A model generated the notes under the pieces. The model saw only the letters and a program-made list of their open reading frames with translations. It did no database searches and was not told where the DNA came from. Below, one piece after another: positions 6,757 through 14,698 of a stretch of DNA of 23,176 bases. This DNA comes from Actinomycetes bacterium (GTDB taxonomy: Bacteria > Actinomycetota > Actinomycetes > Propionibacteriales > Propionibacteriaceae): the NCBI GenBank assembly GCA_023442485.1, contig JAEZZG010000079.1, forward strand, positions 1-23,176, given 5' to 3'. Position 1 is the first letter of the stretch. The number at the start of each line of letters is the position of its first letter. The position numbers and the translations under genes were made by a program.

Positions 6757-6798
6757 GGGACGGGCGAGGGTGTGATCAGAGTGTCCCTCGCCCGTCCC
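6757..6798 (+). promoter_or_regulatory. 14-bp perfect stem-loop between binding-protein and permease genes
   Basis: GGGACGGGCGAGGG (6757-6770) pairs perfectly with CCCTCGCCCGTCCC (6785-6798), loop of 14. No T-run follows, so it is unlikely to be a full terminator. Such structures between a binding-protein gene and its membrane genes commonly protect the upstream mRNA and lower expression of the downstream genes. Confidence 0.6.
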
Positions 6799-6814
6799 TG
6801 ATTGAAGAACCACG

Positions 6815-7864
6815 ATGAAAACTGGGCTGTTTCGAGGCAAACCCGTCTACTGGCTGACCGTGATCGGGCTTCTTATCGTCCTGCCCGTCTCAATCCTGAT
6901 TGCGGTCACTTTTGGCACCGTCAAACTCGGGATCGGGCAGGTCTATGCCGAGCTGCTTACTTCGCCTTTCCAAGTCGCCAGCGGAACTAATCCACTTCAT
7001 GACGTCGTGTGGCTGATCCGTCTGCCAAGGCTGGTTCTCGCCGCCGCAGTCGGAGCTGCCCTGTCGATCTGTGGGGTGGTCATGCAAGCTGTCGTCAAGA
7101 ACCCGCTCGCCGACCCCTACATCCTCGGGGTTTCCTCAGGTGCCTCATTGGGGGCGACCCTGGCAATCGTGCTCGGAGTCGGCTCATTCTTAGGCAGGAA
7201 TTCCATCGGGATCATGGGTTTCCTCGGGGCATTTCTCGCATCAATGGCCGTCCTCGCCCTATCCAGCATGGGTGGACGCTCCAACTCCATCAAACTTCTC
7301 CTATCCGGCCTGGCGATTGCAGCCCTGACCGGTGCCGTAGGCAACTTCGTGATCTACCTGTCTAGCGATAACGCCACCAAGGCCGTCGTCACCTGGACGA
7401 TGGGGTCTCTCGCCGGAGCTGATTGGACCACCAACCTCGTCGTCACCTGCATCACCCTTGCCGGGGTGATGTTCTTCTGGTCGCAATACCGCACCCTCAA
7501 TCTCATGCTCCTCGGCGACGACACAGCGATCACCCTCGGCACCGATCTGCGAATCTGGCGGATTTCTTACCTAGTGGTGACCTCTCTCATCATGGGATTT
7601 GCGGTCTACGCGTCAGGCATGATCGGTTTCGTCGGGTTGGTGATCCCTCACGTCGTCCGGATGCTTTTCGGCACCGACCACAAGAAACTCATCCCCATCT
7701 CCGCCCTTTCAGGAGCGGTCTTTCTGGTTTGGGCCGACGTGGCGTGCCGAGTCGTCTTGAGTGGTCAAGAACTACCCATCGGTGTGCTCACCGCCCTGAT
7801 CGGTGCACCGATCTTCGTCTACTTGATGGCCCGAAAGCGCTACGGATTCGGCGGAGGTGAATGA
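6815..7864 (+). CDS. ABC transporter permease, FecCD/BtuC family
   Basis: A 349-residue membrane protein with the multi-helix pattern of vitamin B12 and siderophore importers. Recognisable are WLIRLPRLVLAAAVGAALSI (about 66-85), the NPLADPYILGVSSGASLGA signature (about 96-114), WTMGSLAGADW in the middle, and GMIGFVGLVIPHVVRMLFGT near the C-terminus, which contains the coupling region that meets the ATPase. It would form the homodimeric channel. It starts at ATG 6815 after a strong intercistronic stem-loop, with only a weak Shine-Dalgarno. The stop overlaps the start of the ATPase gene. Its cargo is inferred as corrinoid from the riboswitch. Confidence 0.88.
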   Translation: MKTGLFRGKPVYWLTVIGLLIVLPVSILIAVTFGTVKLGIGQVYAELLTSPFQVASGTNPLHDVVWLIRLPRLVLAAAVGAALSICGVVMQAVVKNPLADPYILGVSSGASLGATLAIVLGVGSFLGRNSIGIMGFLGAFLASMAVLALSSMGGRSNSIKLLLSGLAIAALTGAVGNFVIYLSSDNATKAVVTWTMGSLAGADWTTNLVVTCITLAGVMFFWSQYRTLNLMLLGDDTAITLGTDLRIWRISYLVVTSLIMGFAVYASGMIGFVGLVIPHVVRMLFGTDHKKLIPISALSGAVFLVWADVACRVVLSGQELPIGVLTALIGAPIFVYLMARKRYGFGGGE

Positions 7865-8634
7865 TGAAGATTTCTGCCAATGACGTCAAGCTCAGCTTCG
7901 GCAGCGCCCAGGTATTGCACGGAGTCGGGCTGGAGACTTCAACGAATGAACTCGTCGGCGTGCTCGGTCCGAACGGCTCAGGCAAGACCACCTTACTGAA
8001 GTGCATATACCGCACCCTCACCCCCGATTCAGGTGCCATCTTCATCGACGGCAAAGAGCTATCCGGCTATTCATACCGGGAATCCTCTCGGAAAATCGCG
8101 GTCCTCGCTCAGCACAACTTCTACAACTTCGACTTCACCGTCCACGACGTCGTGCTGATGGGGCGAGCCCCCTACAAACGTGCCCTCGACCGGGACAACG
8201 CCACCGACTACGCAATGGTGGCGAGATGCCTAGACCTTGTCGGGATGGGGGATTTCTCAGATCGCAGCTTCCGCACCCTCTCTGGTGGCGAACAGCAGCG
8301 CGTCATCCTGGCTCGCGCCCTAGTCCAAGACACCCCATGTCTAATCCTGGACGAACCCACCAACCACCTCGATATCAAGTACCAACTGCAGTTGATGGAC
8401 CTGGTGTCGTCACTGGGCCGGACGGTGATCGCGGCGATCCACGATCTCAACGTGGCAGCGATGTACTGTGACCGGCTCTATCTGCTCAAGAATGGGGTCG
8501 TGGTCGCGTCAGGAACCCCCGATGAGGTGCTGACTGAGGCCACCATCGCTGAGGTGTATGAGGTTGACGCCAAGGTTTTTAGAGATGAGCAGAATATCCT
8601 GCGCATCACCTACACCCCTAGCAGGACATCATGA
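7864..8634 (+). CDS. ABC transporter ATP-binding protein (BtuD/FecE-like)
   Basis: A 256-residue ATPase with all motifs intact: Walker A GPNGSGKTT (35-43), Q-loop AQHN (Gln83), signature LSGGEQQR (139-146), Walker B CLILDEP (159-165) and switch His193 in AAIHD. It powers import through the permease. Two adjacent ATGs exist at 7861 and 7864; GGAGG at 7853-7857 is six bases from the second, so I prefer 7864. Both overlap the permease stop codon. The end overlaps the FhuF-like gene (ATGA, 8631-8634), so permease, ATPase and FhuF-like protein are tightly coupled. Confidence 0.92.
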   Translation: MKISANDVKLSFGSAQVLHGVGLETSTNELVGVLGPNGSGKTTLLKCIYRTLTPDSGAIFIDGKELSGYSYRESSRKIAVLAQHNFYNFDFTVHDVVLMGRAPYKRALDRDNATDYAMVARCLDLVGMGDFSDRSFRTLSGGEQQRVILARALVQDTPCLILDEPTNHLDIKYQLQLMDLVSSLGRTVIAAIHDLNVAAMYCDRLYLLKNGVVVASGTPDEVLTEATIAEVYEVDAKVFRDEQNILRITYTPSRTS

Positions 8635-9449
8635 TCGAGCGTCGTCCACCCTGCTGGCCTGCCCCCGACGCCTCCGCCCAATCCTCGGCGGTTTCATACT
8701 CGTTGAGCCGAGCCCGTCAGCTTCTAGCCGAGACTACCATCTGTTTTCGTCAAGACGCCCCAGAAGGCGACCCTTGGTATCAATGTGACCAGTTGATCAC
8801 CTCCCCGCAACTGTGGCTGGACAAGATTCGGGCTGCCGCCGACTATCACCAGGTCAACTTCGGCCACCCCGTAGCGGCACTGTCATTCCAGCGCTATTGC
8901 CACCGAGTCGCCGGAATCACGGTGGGGTTGTGGCTGATGTGTGGACAATCCTTCGATCCGGCGGCAGCCAACTGCGAGTTGGCGATAGGTGACCTAGGGG
9001 TGAGTGCCTTGCGATACCGCGATCAGCACTTAGTCGTCACCGACCCTGCAACGCTGATGCAACGTCTCGTCGACGACCACCTTTACCCGGTGGCATTGAT
9101 CACTCACAAAGGGGCGAAGTCGTCGCTGGGGAATCTGCGCGGGGATATGTCGGCTGGAATCGCGCTGGGTGCGGAATTCGCCTCCCACTGGCAGCCAGCC
9201 GAGGTCATCTACGCCAGGTTGCGCCCACTCCTCGACGCCCGCCCAGATTTGGACCGTCTGGGCGAATATGAAACCTACGTTGGCCCCTGCGGTGAACGGG
9301 TACGGTATGAGCGTCGATCCTGCTGCCACGCCTTCGAGGTATCCACCCAGCGTTACTGCTGCTGGTGCTCCCTGATCCCCCATGAGGAAAGGGTGCGGCG
9401 AATCACAGAATCCGTCGCCGAAGAAGGATGCTGCGCCACCTCTTGCTGA
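8631..9449 (+). CDS. FhuF-like 2Fe-2S protein, candidate corrinoid or siderophore reductase
   Basis: A 272-residue protein of the FhuF family. The central part has LSFQRYCHRVAGITVGLWLM and HLYPVALITHKGAKSSLGNL, which fit the FhuF domain. Near the C-terminus Cys231-Cys232, then ten residues, Cys243, two residues and Cys246 give the family's CCx10CxxC 2Fe-2S ligand motif. E. coli FhuF is a ferric-siderophore reductase. Here the gene is fourth in an operon headed by a cobalamin riboswitch and is translationally coupled to the ATPase gene, so a role in reducing the corrinoid cobalt or freeing a bound corrinoid is proposed (inference). An extra Cys cluster (GCCATSC) forms the very C-terminus. It has no signal peptide and no membrane segments and should be cytoplasmic. 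Confidence 0.85.
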   Translation: MIERRPPCWPAPDASAQSSAVSYSLSRARQLLAETTICFRQDAPEGDPWYQCDQLITSPQLWLDKIRAAADYHQVNFGHPVAALSFQRYCHRVAGITVGLWLMCGQSFDPAAANCELAIGDLGVSALRYRDQHLVVTDPATLMQRLVDDHLYPVALITHKGAKSSLGNLRGDMSAGIALGAEFASHWQPAEVIYARLRPLLDARPDLDRLGEYETYVGPCGERVRYERRSCCHAFEVSTQRYCCWCSLIPHEERVRRITESVAEEGCCATSC

Positions 9450-9474
9450 GCTGACTGCGGCCCAATAAGACTCA

Positions 9475-9510
9475 GCCAGGCAACCGGCCCGGCACCAGGT
9501 GCCGGTGGCT
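9475..9510. terminator. Hairpin between convergent FhuF-like and HAD genes
   Basis: CCGGCACC and GGTGCCGG (9489-9505, centred on A9497) form a strong hairpin, with outer arms AGCCA (9475-9479) and TGGCT (9506-9510). It lies between two convergent genes, where a shared terminator is expected. There is no clear T-run on either side. Confidence 0.45.
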
Positions 9511-9533
9511 ACCCGGCTTAGCACACCGGGGGG

Positions 9534-10376
9534 CTAGTGACTAATCCCGAGCAGGTGCTCCAGGACGGTGACCACCCCCGCCTCGTCATTGGACGGTGCC
9601 AGGTAGTGGGCGGTATCAATGATCGTCGGGTGCGCATTGGATACGGCGAAAGACCAAGTGGCGTAGGAATACATCTCGAGATCATTCAGGTAATCACCGA
9701 ACACGACCGTCTGATCTGGGGTTATCCCGAGTTTGGTCTGCAATGCATCGATTCCGGTACCTTTTGTCGCCGACATGTCCATGATGTCTACCCAGTGCTG
9801 ACCTGCCAGCACCACCTGATGAGTATCGGAGAATGGCTCGAAAAGCGGATAGGCGGACTCTTCGGCATCGTCAAGGTCGTAGAGGGCGATCTTGAGCACC
9901 TCGTCGTCGTAGCTGGACAGATCGTCAATCATTTGAAGAGCCGCATAGTACTTTTCAGCTTCCGTGTGGAACTGCGGAGTTGACGAGTTGATGTAGGCGC
10001 TGCGGTATCCGCACACCACCGGGTAGACCCGATGTGAGTCCCGATGGGAAGAGACGGTGGACAAGACGGCGTTGACGATGTCGGGAGTCAACGTTTTCAT
10101 CTGAATCGGGGTGCCGTGGTTCATGACCAAGGTGCCATTCTCGGCGACGAAAGACATGTGATCGGCTCGACTCTCGAACATGGAGGTGAGCCTGGCAAGC
10201 TGGCGGCCAGAAGCGGGGACGAACTCGATGTCACGGCGGTGAAGCTCATCGAGTAAATCCCAGAAACGGGGCGGAAATTCGGAGCGTGAATCCAATAAAG
10301 TGCCGTCCATGTCGCACACCACCAGGCGAATGTCAGCAGTTGAGGCGCTGATCGTATTCCAAGGCTGAGCAGCCAT
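9534..10376 (-). CDS. Cof-type HAD-IIB family phosphatase
   Basis: A 280-residue cytoplasmic hydrolase. Motif I is VVCDMDGTLLDS, with the nucleophile Asp22 and Asp24; motif II is around FVPASGRQL (about residues 53-61); motif III/IV is KGTGIDALQTKLGI followed by VVFGDYLNDLEMY (GDxxND). This arrangement with a large C2-type cap is typical of Cof/YbiV-like sugar-phosphate phosphatases, which act on phosphosugars or cofactors such as FMN and PLP; the substrate cannot be told. The start ATG at 10376 has GAGAAGGG just upstream on the minus strand, at rather short spacing. It stands alone, convergent to the B12 operon and divergent from the haem oxidase gene. Confidence 0.88.
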   Translation of the reverse strand: MAAQPWNTISASTADIRLVVCDMDGTLLDSRSEFPPRFWDLLDELHRRDIEFVPASGRQLARLTSMFESRADHMSFVAENGTLVMNHGTPIQMKTLTPDIVNAVLSTVSSHRDSHRVYPVVCGYRSAYINSSTPQFHTEAEKYYAALQMIDDLSSYDDEVLKIALYDLDDAEESAYPLFEPFSDTHQVVLAGQHWVDIMDMSATKGTGIDALQTKLGITPDQTVVFGDYLNDLEMYSYATWSFAVSNAHPTIIDTAHYLAPSNDEAGVVTVLEHLLGISH

Positions 10377-10464
10377 AACCCTTCTCTCACTTCAGTGTTC
10401 GTCTGTGCGTGATCCTACCAGTTCGACTGATGGGGGTTGGGTGACGATTTCAGCAGATATTCAC

Positions 10465-10479
10465 TGCGACACGATGTCG
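10465..10479. promoter_or_regulatory. Palindrome GCGACA-CGA-TGTCGC, candidate operator
   Basis: A perfect 15-bp inverted repeat (6-bp arms, 3-bp centre) lies in the 129-base divergent region between the HAD phosphatase and the haem oxidase, 26 bases before the latter's ATG. The location fits a repressor site; the protein is unknown. Confidence 0.4.
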
Positions 10480-10505
10480 CTTTCTCAGTTAAGCACAATA
10501 CGACT

Positions 10506-11951
10506 ATGGAGTTACCTGAAACACACACCGGCGAAGCCGGAAACTACACCACGGCTGTCATCATCGGTGGGGGAATCACCGGGCTATCTCTGGCGGCTCA
10601 GCTTGATCAAGGAGGAGCTGATTTCGTCCTTCTCGAAAAACAAGATCGCTTCGGAGGCCAAATCAAGACCTTGAGCCGGGACGGATACCGCTTCGAGGTA
10701 GGGCCCAATACCGGATCGATTTCCACCCCAGAGGTGGTAGAACTCTTCCGCTACGCCAACCCTGACTTGCTCCAGGTCGCTGACCGCGCTGCCAAATCCC
10801 GCTGGATCTTCAAGAAGGGACGATTCCATCCTCTGCCCAGCGGGCTATTCTCGGCAATCACGACCCCGCTTTTTACCTTGCGCGATAAGTTCCGCATCCT
10901 CGCAGAGCCGCTGCGTCAATGCGGCACCGACCCAGACGAGACAGTAGGCCAACTCGCCGAACGTCGACTCGGTAAATCCTTCGTTGACTACGCCGTTGAC
11001 CCATTCATTTCGGGGGTGTACGCAGGGAATCCATATCGACTCGTCACCCGTCACGCCCTACCCAAGCTCTATCGACTCGAACACGAACACGGCTCCTTCA
11101 TCCGAGGAACCCTCGCCAAAGCCAGGCAACCGAAGAGTGAGCGCGACAAACTCGCCACCAAAGAGGTGTTCTCCGCCCACGGCGGGCTAGAGCGCCTTGT
11201 CGAAGCCCTCGTCGCCAGGCTCTCCGTGGCCGGAACCTTGGTCAAATCAGTGCGCAAGATTCACATCTTCGAGGCAAACCCTGCCGATCCTGGCCGCTGG
11301 AAGGTGGCATGGTCCGGCTCCGACGGTACCGTCCACCAAGTCTTTACAGATTGGGTGGTTTCGACGGTTCGCGCCGACGAACTCGTCGACGTCCTGCCCT
11401 ACTCCGCCAAGAAACACGCGGCCGCCGTCGCTGAGTTACCCTACTCACCCGTCATCGAGGTCTGCGTCGGCTTCGACCATCTCCCAGATGTTGACCGCCG
11501 CGCCTTCGGCGGTCTCGTCCCCAGCGTCGAAGAAAGAGATGTGCTCGGAATCCTATTCCCCTCCTCCTGTTTTTCCGGACGCACTCCCCACCGCGACTCA
11601 GCCCTCTTCACCATCTTCATGGGAGGTATCCGTCGCGGTGAACAGATGCTCAACTACTCCGATCAAGAACTGATCAACATCGGGCTAGGGGAGTTGAAAG
11701 CGATGTTGCAGATCCCAGACGACGTCGAGCCGTCACTAACCGAGGTAACCCGATACCCAAAGGCCATCCCGCAATACCAGGCAGGCTACGAGAACATCGC
11801 GGCAGCCATCGATCGGATTCAACAAGAATGTCGGGGCTTCATCGTCGCTGGAGGTGTGCGAGACGGCATCGGCCTAGCTCATCGAATCACCCAAGGTGCC
11901 GTCATTGGGGCATCTATCCTCGACGCGATGAGAGCTGAAAGATCACGCTGA
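10506..11951 (+). CDS. hemY: Coproporphyrinogen III / protoporphyrinogen IX oxidase (HemY/CgoX type)
   Basis: A 481-residue FAD enzyme. The N-terminal dinucleotide fold has VIIGGGITGLSLAAQL (about 18-33) with Glu44 at the end of strand two, then DRFGGQIKT. The middle has DPFISGVYAGNP and the helix-rich LPKLYRLEHEHGSF; the C-terminal FAD contact is FIVAGGVRDGIGLAHRITQG. In Gram-positive bacteria this family usually works in the coproporphyrin-dependent route, oxidising coproporphyrinogen III to coproporphyrin III (CgoX, also called HemY). I chose ATG 10506 because the family begins a short distance before the FAD loop; the upstream in-frame extension is unlike it. No Shine-Dalgarno is visible, so the transcript could be leaderless. 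No other haem genes are adjacent. It ends with a 9-base convergent overlap with the next gene. Confidence 0.88.
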   Translation: MELPETHTGEAGNYTTAVIIGGGITGLSLAAQLDQGGADFVLLEKQDRFGGQIKTLSRDGYRFEVGPNTGSISTPEVVELFRYANPDLLQVADRAAKSRWIFKKGRFHPLPSGLFSAITTPLFTLRDKFRILAEPLRQCGTDPDETVGQLAERRLGKSFVDYAVDPFISGVYAGNPYRLVTRHALPKLYRLEHEHGSFIRGTLAKARQPKSERDKLATKEVFSAHGGLERLVEALVARLSVAGTLVKSVRKIHIFEANPADPGRWKVAWSGSDGTVHQVFTDWVVSTVRADELVDVLPYSAKKHAAAVAELPYSPVIEVCVGFDHLPDVDRRAFGGLVPSVEERDVLGILFPSSCFSGRTPHRDSALFTIFMGGIRRGEQMLNYSDQELINIGLGELKAMLQIPDDVEPSLTEVTRYPKAIPQYQAGYENIAAAIDRIQQECRGFIVAGGVRDGIGLAHRITQGAVIGASILDAMRAERSR

Positions 11952-12770
11952 TTTGCCGGACAGGAATCTCTCAGCGGTGGGGATCACCAGCGTCACCACC
12001 GCTGCGGCGAACAGCGCCAGGTTGCAGGTGTGCAGGAAGTGGAGCCCTTCGACGCCGGCGGTTATATCGCGGACGGTGTCGAAAGGCGTTGTCGTGATCA
12101 CCAATATGCACCCGATGAAGAGGGAACGCGGCAGACGTCCCTTCTCCGCGACTGGGACCGAGAGGAGGTGCTTCCATTTCTTCAGATAGGGATTGACCGT
12201 CTCTGACTGGCCGGGTAGCCACGAGAGGGCACTATTCTTGAGCGTCGCCTTGCGTGCGGCTACCCGAGCCCTCCTCTGCTTGAAGGATTCGATTTGTCGC
12301 CCCCATTTGCTCGCCCCCACCGTCATCAGGATCGTCCCGCAGGTATAGCAAGCCAGGATCGGCCACACCAGTGAACCGAAGAGGAGGTTCCACGCCGCTT
12401 TTTCCACGACGGTGAAGGCGATAAACAACAGCGAGAGCAAGAAGATTTGCGGGGCCGAGACGATGTAGATCACTCGAATCAAGATCAGATCGAAAACTCT
12501 GGTGCGATCCCATTCCCTGCCCGTGACGATGACGGATCGGCTGGCCCTGTCGTCTTTGTCCTTAGCCGAGAAGCCGGAGCGGTTGGAAGGTGCGGATGAG
12601 CCTTGGTTGGCGGTCGGGGCCGGTGCTTGGGTCGGATAGGGACGGTGAGGTGTCGGCGGCGGCCAAGGCCATTGACTATTTTGCTGGACCGGCGAGCCGG
12701 GAACGGACGCCGAGGTTTGCCCGAGATTCTTACGAATGGTTCGTGGCCTGCCATCTTGATTCATCACCAT
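11943..12770 (-). CDS. Uncharacterised membrane protein with Pro-rich cytoplasmic N-terminus
   Basis: A 275-residue protein I do not recognise. Residues 20-65 are rich in Pro, Ser, Gln and Ala (for example QWPWPPPTPHRPYP). Hydrophobic segments follow at about 93-121, 126-152, 216-229 and 244-265, suggesting four membrane spans, with a basic loop of about 60 residues (ESFKQRRARVAARK) between the second and third. Pro-rich tails of this kind are common in actinobacterial membrane proteins of unknown role. The start at 12770 is set by GGGAGG six bases upstream on the minus strand. The gene is divergent from the His-rich carboxypeptidase and could share its control region. Its end overlaps the haem oxidase gene by nine bases. 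Confidence 0.75.
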   Translation of the reverse strand: MVMNQDGRPRTIRKNLGQTSASVPGSPVQQNSQWPWPPPTPHRPYPTQAPAPTANQGSSAPSNRSGFSAKDKDDRASRSVIVTGREWDRTRVFDLILIRVIYIVSAPQIFLLSLLFIAFTVVEKAAWNLLFGSLVWPILACYTCGTILMTVGASKWGRQIESFKQRRARVAARKATLKNSALSWLPGQSETVNPYLKKWKHLLSVPVAEKGRLPRSLFIGCILVITTTPFDTVRDITAGVEGLHFLHTCNLALFAAAVVTLVIPTAERFLSGKSA

Positions 12771-12855
12771 CAACGACCTCCCTGTGCACACCACTTTAGC
12801 TAATCGGATGTGGCTCGATCCACAGTTGTTCCCGGGTCGCGGTATCGTGGAGGCC
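12771..12855. promoter_or_regulatory. Short divergent promoter region
   Basis: Only 85 bases separate the two divergent starts, so the promoters must overlap or lie close together. GGAGG (12849-12853) is just two bases from the plus-strand ATG, an unusually short spacing. No strong -35/-10 pair is visible. Confidence 0.3.
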
Positions 12856-14604
12856 ATGGCTGAAGAATTTGAGGATAGAAACCGCGAAGGCTGCTGCCGT
12901 CACCGTCAAGAACCCAGTGACGGCGGTGACCTTCGCGAACAAAGGATAAATTTGACTCCCCAGGCCGCCGAACCCGATGAGTCAGGAGCGCCTGCCCGCC
13001 ACGGCCATCATGGTCACCATGGCCACCACGGATGCCAGGGGAAACACGGTAAAAGCGGTTCACATGGCCACGCCGAGGACCACGGTCATCGGGGAGACGA
13101 CGAAGGTGACCACGGGAAGGGCCGTCACGGTAAGTGCCACAAGAAAGACCGTTGCCGCCACCGTCAGGTCGGTGACGGTAAGCCCGAACCGAAGGATGAC
13201 TTCGTCTCGTCGAAACACCAGATCGTCCTCGACGGTGAACGGATCAGCTACACCGCGACCACGGGACGCATGGTTTTGCGTGAAGAGGAATATAACAAGA
13301 AGGGCGAATTCGTCGGTTTCAAGCCCCGCGCCCAGCTCTACATCACGTCCTATGTTGTCGATTCTGACGTCAGACGCCCGGTTACCTTCGCCTTCAATGG
13401 TGGCCCAGGGTCATCCTCGGTGTGGCTACACATGGGCCTGCTCGGTCCCCGTCGTGTTGTCTGCGGAGATGTCGGCAACCTCTCTAAACCACCTTATGGG
13501 ATCGTCGACAACGAAGACTCATTGCTGAAGGTATCCGACCTGGTGATCATTGATCCGTCGACCACCGGCTACTCCCGCTCGGTTGAAGGGACGAAACCCG
13601 ACGATTATCTCGGGTTCAAGGGTGATATCGAATCCGTCGCTGAGGTGATTCGGCTGTGGGTGACTCGTAACAAGCGCTGGCTATCGCCGAAATTCATCGC
13701 AGGGGAGTCCTACGGCACCATCCGCGCAGCCGCCCTGGCTGACTATCTGCAGCAAGAATGTTCGATGTACCTGAACGGGCTGATGTTGATCTCGTCCTGC
13801 CTGGATTTCAACTCGCTGGACTTCTCCACCGACCGCTCCTACGTCGATTTCTTGCCGACCTACGCCGCGATCGCTTGGTATCACGGCAAACACGAGGGAC
13901 GTTCGCTTCACGACGTCATTGACGAAGCCCGCGAATATGCCGACCGCGAGTTCGGCTGGGTGCTCAATCGTGGCAACCGCCTCACCGAGGAAGAGCGCGC
14001 CGCCGCTGTCCGCAAGGTCGCCCAGTTGACCGGCTTGTCTGAACGCTACGTCGATTACTCCGATCTGCGGATTGAGCACATGCACTACTTCGCAGAGTTG
14101 CTCCGCGACGAGGGGCTGTGTGTGGGGCGTCTGGATTCACGTTTCACCACGCCGTTGCGGTCGAGATTGCAAGAGACGATGGAGGTTGATGCCCTCGACG
14201 CCAATACCTCAGGATCGTACATCGCTGCTTGGCACCACTACGTCCGTGACGAGTTGAACTATGAAAACGACTCTCCCTACCAGGTCTTTTCCGATATTGC
14301 CTGGAAGAAGTGGTCCTATAAGGAGTTCGAGGGGCGTTCGGTATCTGTCGTGGATAAGTTGGAATCGGCCCTGCGCACCAACCCGGATCTGCAGATCCAG
14401 GTGCAGTACGGCTACTTCGACGGTGGCACGCCGTTCTTTTCGGCTGAAGACGTGATCGCCCATCTCAAACTCCCCAAGGGGTTGGAGAAGAACTTCGAGC
14501 ACAAGTATTACGAGTCTGGTCACATGATCTACATCCACGAAGAGTCGAGGAGTCTAGAGGCGCGAGACATGGCGGACTTCATCAAGCGTCACTCCAATAT
14601 CTAG
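12856..14604 (+). CDS. S10 family serine carboxypeptidase with His/Cys-rich N-terminal region
   Basis: A 582-residue peptidase of the S10 alpha/beta-hydrolase family. The catalytic part is complete: oxyanion-hole motif NGGPGSSS (181-188), DPSTTGYSRS (233-242), nucleophile elbow GESYG with Ser285, Asp522 in YFDGGTP and His556 in ESGHMIY. S10 enzymes remove C-terminal residues from peptides. Residues 13-104, before the domain, are unusual: 16 His between 49 and 102, mostly in HGHHGHHGHHG-type runs, Cys at 13, 14, 60, 94 and 100, and a repeated CRHRQ at 14-18 and 100-104. This looks like a metal-binding or metal-storage tail. There is no signal peptide, so it is probably cytoplasmic. The start is placed at ATG 12856; the spacing from GGAGG is short, so a leaderless or other start is possible. 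Confidence 0.85.
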   Translation: MAEEFEDRNREGCCRHRQEPSDGGDLREQRINLTPQAAEPDESGAPARHGHHGHHGHHGCQGKHGKSGSHGHAEDHGHRGDDEGDHGKGRHGKCHKKDRCRHRQVGDGKPEPKDDFVSSKHQIVLDGERISYTATTGRMVLREEEYNKKGEFVGFKPRAQLYITSYVVDSDVRRPVTFAFNGGPGSSSVWLHMGLLGPRRVVCGDVGNLSKPPYGIVDNEDSLLKVSDLVIIDPSTTGYSRSVEGTKPDDYLGFKGDIESVAEVIRLWVTRNKRWLSPKFIAGESYGTIRAAALADYLQQECSMYLNGLMLISSCLDFNSLDFSTDRSYVDFLPTYAAIAWYHGKHEGRSLHDVIDEAREYADREFGWVLNRGNRLTEEERAAAVRKVAQLTGLSERYVDYSDLRIEHMHYFAELLRDEGLCVGRLDSRFTTPLRSRLQETMEVDALDANTSGSYIAAWHHYVRDELNYENDSPYQVFSDIAWKKWSYKEFEGRSVSVVDKLESALRTNPDLQIQVQYGYFDGGTPFFSAEDVIAHLKLPKGLEKNFEHKYYESGHMIYIHEESRSLEARDMADFIKRHSNI

Positions 14605-14637
14605 CCCTTCGCCAGACCCACCACGTCACTTAAACCT

Positions 14638-14680
14638 AAGGCCGTCAGCGCTGAGATACGCTGACGGCCTTGACAGTTTT
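14638..14680. terminator. Intrinsic terminator, shared by convergent genes
   Basis: AAGGCCGTCAGCG (14638-14650) and CGCTGACGGCCTT (14659-14671) form a perfect 13-bp stem with an 8-base loop. TTTT at 14677-14680 follows on the plus strand. It lies between the carboxypeptidase and pntB, which converge here. Confidence 0.8.
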
Positions 14681-14698
14681 ATGTTGTCGACGAAGGCG

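Noticed and set aside
10437..10505. Upstream start for the haem oxidase at 10437
   Set aside because: The extra 23 residues do not resemble the family and would cover the 15-bp palindrome; ATG 10506 gives the normal distance to the FAD loop.
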